Shown piece after piece: positions 62,415-64,000 of a stretch of 64,000 nt of DNA; positions within the stretch are counted from its first letter, which is position 1, and the number at the start of each line of letters is the position of its first letter. The DNA is from Dyella flagellata (GTDB taxonomy: Bacteria > Pseudomonadota > Gammaproteobacteria > Xanthomonadales > Rhodanobacteraceae), in the NCBI RefSeq assembly GCF_030160275.1, contig NZ_BSOA01000028.1, forward strand, positions 1-64,000. Direction: 5' to 3'. The notes beneath the pieces were generated by a model that saw only the letters and a program-made list of their open reading frames with translations, ran no database searches and had not been told where the DNA came from. The position numbers and the translations under genes are program-made.

Positions 62415-63038
62415 TTAGTGCGTACTCGTAAAGACGAGGCATGCATCGGGTTTGCCGGAAGCCTCCACCCATACGTGGGAAGGGCTGCGAACGAATTGTT
62501 TCGACACGCCGATGTCTTCGTTTCGCAAGAACGGCGCATAGACCATCACGTGAGGTGGATACAGGGGCTTCGCCGTTCCCGTTTTCGGGTCGAATTTCAC
62601 GAAGTCGTGCGAGAGCATGTAGGCAATGCCGGGCTTAGTGGGCGGTCGCAAACGTCCGGCGCGGTATTCGTCATCGATCATGCGATCGGCGCTCGGTCCA
62701 TCAACACCGCTCGCCACGATGCGTGCTCGTTCCAGGCTGGCCTGAAGATTGCTGCGCGAACCCTCGGCGTCATAACAGACGGGGGCGGTCACGTGACTGT
62801 CGCGTTCGACGAGACAGTTGAAGCCATTACGACTCGCTCGAACCAAAACAAATCCGGAACGCCCCAGCACGTATACACCAGCGTCCGCTTGCAGCTCCGG
62901 CGGCGCGGCGCTAAGTGCCATGGCGATTTCTCGATTTCGGTCGAGCTGGGGAATGTCTGTCGGGGTCGGGCTGGCCATCGTGCTCGTTGTGGCCAATAAC
63001 GTCAGGATGGCGGCAAGGCCTAGCGTGTGATGAATCAT
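62415..63038 (-). CDS. Secreted protein of unknown function
   Basis: 207 residues from the Met at 63038; a TTG 6 nt earlier is less likely. Signal peptide MIHHTLGLAAILTLLATTST, cleavage near MAS. Contains GVYVLGRSGFVLVRASRNGF and a single Cys pair (NCLVERDSHVTAPVC). No family recognised. It is followed by the kinase on the same strand after ~370 nt and is probably independent. Confidence 0.7.
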   Translation of the reverse strand: MIHHTLGLAAILTLLATTSTMASPTPTDIPQLDRNREIAMALSAAPPELQADAGVYVLGRSGFVLVRASRNGFNCLVERDSHVTAPVCYDAEGSRSNLQASLERARIVASGVDGPSADRMIDDEYRAGRLRPPTKPGIAYMLSHDFVKFDPKTGTAKPLYPPHVMVYAPFLRNEDIGVSKQFVRSPSHVWVEASGKPDACLVFTSTH

Positions 63039-63260
63039 TCGCAAGTTTTCTCGTAACGTTGAGATCTAAAAGCGTGCAGCGACGAGAAGCAAGGTAAGAC
63101 CCCCGCGGCGATTGATACAGATTCAGATGGAATCAAAGTAGACAGGTACAGATTGGCCTACGCACCGACGAGCGCCTGCCACTGATCTAGCACCTGGCGC
63201 AGGGCTACGGTGTCGGAGGGAGCTATGGATGCAACTGCCCGCGTGAGGCTCCACCTGCAT

Positions 63261-63304
63261 TCCAAAAGGGGCAGAACACTTTCGTAGAATAAAGTGTTCT
63301 GCCC
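63261..63304 (-). terminator. Terminator of the right-edge propeller gene
   Basis: GGGCAGAACACTTT (63269-63282) pairs perfectly with AAAGTGTTCTGCCC (63291-63304); on the minus strand it is followed by CCTTTTGG. Lies 13 nt past the stop at 63317. Confidence 0.7.
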
Positions 63305-63316
63305 TCAATTTTGCTT

Positions 63317-64000
63317 TTACTTGATCATGCCTGGGCGCGGCGGCTTGAGCCAATCGATGGCGTAGCCATCCGTGACGCGCCAGTCCCTGCCGTCACTCAA
63401 CGCGATAATATGAACTTCGCTAGGCAGGGTTTGATCCCTGCTACTGGCAGGGGTCATCGTGCGATTAACCAGAATTTGCTTGCCATCCGGCGACCAGGCA
63501 GCGGGTATCCATGCGATATGAACGCCTGCCGGTGGGTGCGGATCCTCCGGGGTGACCTGTCGAAGATGCGTTCCATCGGTATCGATGGTGTAGAGGGCGC
63601 CTTCGGCCCCATCGGTTGTCGGCATCGTGAAAGCCACCTTCGACCCGTCCGGCGAAAGCAGTGCCACGGCATACCAATAGTCTGACCACCAGCTGCGTGA
63701 TAGCTGGTTTTCCCACACATTCTGTGGAAAAAGGTCGGTCACCTTACCCGTGTTCATGTCCTTCACGCACAAGTCGACGCTTTGATATCTGAAATAGTTG
63801 AAGTCGCCGCAATGCACCAGGTCGTATTGCTGGTAGAGAACTTTCGTGCCGTCATAAGACACATCGCCCGATGGCGGATCGCTAAGGAGGGAAGCCACTT
63901 CCCGGGCAGCACCCGTTCGGACGTCGATTTGATAAAGGGACGCATAGCTACTGCCGCCGATCCCTGGTTGTGACCCAATTGGCCACCCCCAGGCGACGTA
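63317..64000 (-). CDS. TolB/PD40-like beta-propeller protein (5' end outside window)
   Basis: The frame is open to the window edge, so the start lies outside; 228 residues are visible. PD40-type repeats: SYDGTKVLYQQYD, SPDGSKVAFTMPT and SPDGKQILVNRT. A PD40/TolB-like propeller, presumably exported. It ends at 63317 before a clear terminator. Distant cousin of the protein at 1002-1970. Confidence 0.8.
   Translation of the reverse strand, partial: YVAWGWPIGSQPGIGGSSYASLYQIDVRTGAAREVASLLSDPPSGDVSYDGTKVLYQQYDLVHCGDFNYFRYQSVDLCVKDMNTGKVTDLFPQNVWENQLSRSWWSDYWYAVALLSPDGSKVAFTMPTTDGAEGALYTIDTDGTHLRQVTPEDPHPPAGVHIAWIPAAWSPDGKQILVNRTMTPASSRDQTLPSEVHIIALSDGRDWRVTDGYAIDWLKPPRPGMIK

Noticed and set aside
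62304-62999. Long plus-strand frame across the secreted protein
   Set aside because: Antisense to a gene with signal peptide and start signals; no protein-like motifs.
1-64000. CRISPR arrays, rRNA and tRNA genes, intact transposases or eCIS structural genes
   Set aside because: I looked for spaced direct repeats, RNA signatures, DDE transposase motifs and tube/sheath-type proteins and found none I could support.

Overview
The window is 64 kb of a moderately GC-rich gammaproteobacterial chromosome. Gene content fits the Rhodanobacteraceae/Xanthomonadales (Dyella, Rhodanobacter or Luteibacter-like): a Tat-exported HiPIP, a porin-type cytochrome, secreted HAF-repeat proteins, a phosphoketolase/acetate kinase/Usp cluster and many palindromic intergenic repeats. 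This placement is inferred from gene content, not from a marker gene. I see no rRNA, tRNA, CRISPR array or intact transposase. Both ends cut genes: an EamA transporter at the left and a TolB-like propeller at the right.

Layout. 0-2.1 kb: very GC-rich transporter and outer-membrane-protein remnants, then a secreted beta-propeller protein. 2.3-7.3 kb: a lower-GC block with a lipoprotein, two membrane proteins flanking an alpha/beta hydrolase, and a DUF4386 protein. 7.5-20 kb: HAF-repeat proteins, an HxlR regulator with a clear operator, msrB, a three-gene operon (inactive S1C protease, LuxR protein, active S1C protease), dihydroorotase, a glycoside hydrolase, a metallo-beta-lactamase-fold enzyme, and an SDR divergent from an ECF sigma factor. 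20-26.6 kb: a DUF4157-kinase effector candidate, a CrtO-like membrane protein, and LysR and TetR regulators, each divergent from its likely target. 27-32.4 kb: a lower-GC probable defence island (IetA/IetS-type AAA ATPase and subtilisin pair, DUF2188, DUF4365). 33-37 kb: AraC and aldo/keto reductase pair, a membrane protein, an MBL protein. 37.3-51.2 kb: a coherent low-oxygen cluster (HiPIP, Cyc2-like cytochrome-porin, phosphoketolase, acetate kinase, a two-component system, an FNR-like regulator, four Usp proteins, a GNAT). 51.5-64 kb: an NmrA-like protein, a GH39 enzyme, two more effector candidates of the extracellular contractile injection system (eCIS) type, a broken S53 peptidase, a hybrid histidine kinase and secreted proteins.

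How genes work together. Eight FNR-type boxes lie in the 37.7-50.7 kb cluster. Seven sit about 60-95 nt before start codons, and the cluster encodes its own FNR-like regulator, so it reads as one oxygen- or redox-controlled energy and stress module: phosphoketolase makes acetyl-phosphate and acetate kinase turns it into ATP. Three genes look like cargo of an eCIS (two carry the DUF4157 core followed by a kinase or a WHH nuclease), but no eCIS structural gene is present here.

The window is rich in small repeats: a ~110 bp MITE-like family (MITE-1) that sits at the edges of several truncated genes, a ~210 bp MITE-like insertion (MITE-2) nested in a REP palindrome with a 10-bp direct repeat, about seven REP palindromes, and a third hairpin family. 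Together with fragments of ppk, a crtO-like gene and an S53 peptidase, they show repeat-associated genome erosion.
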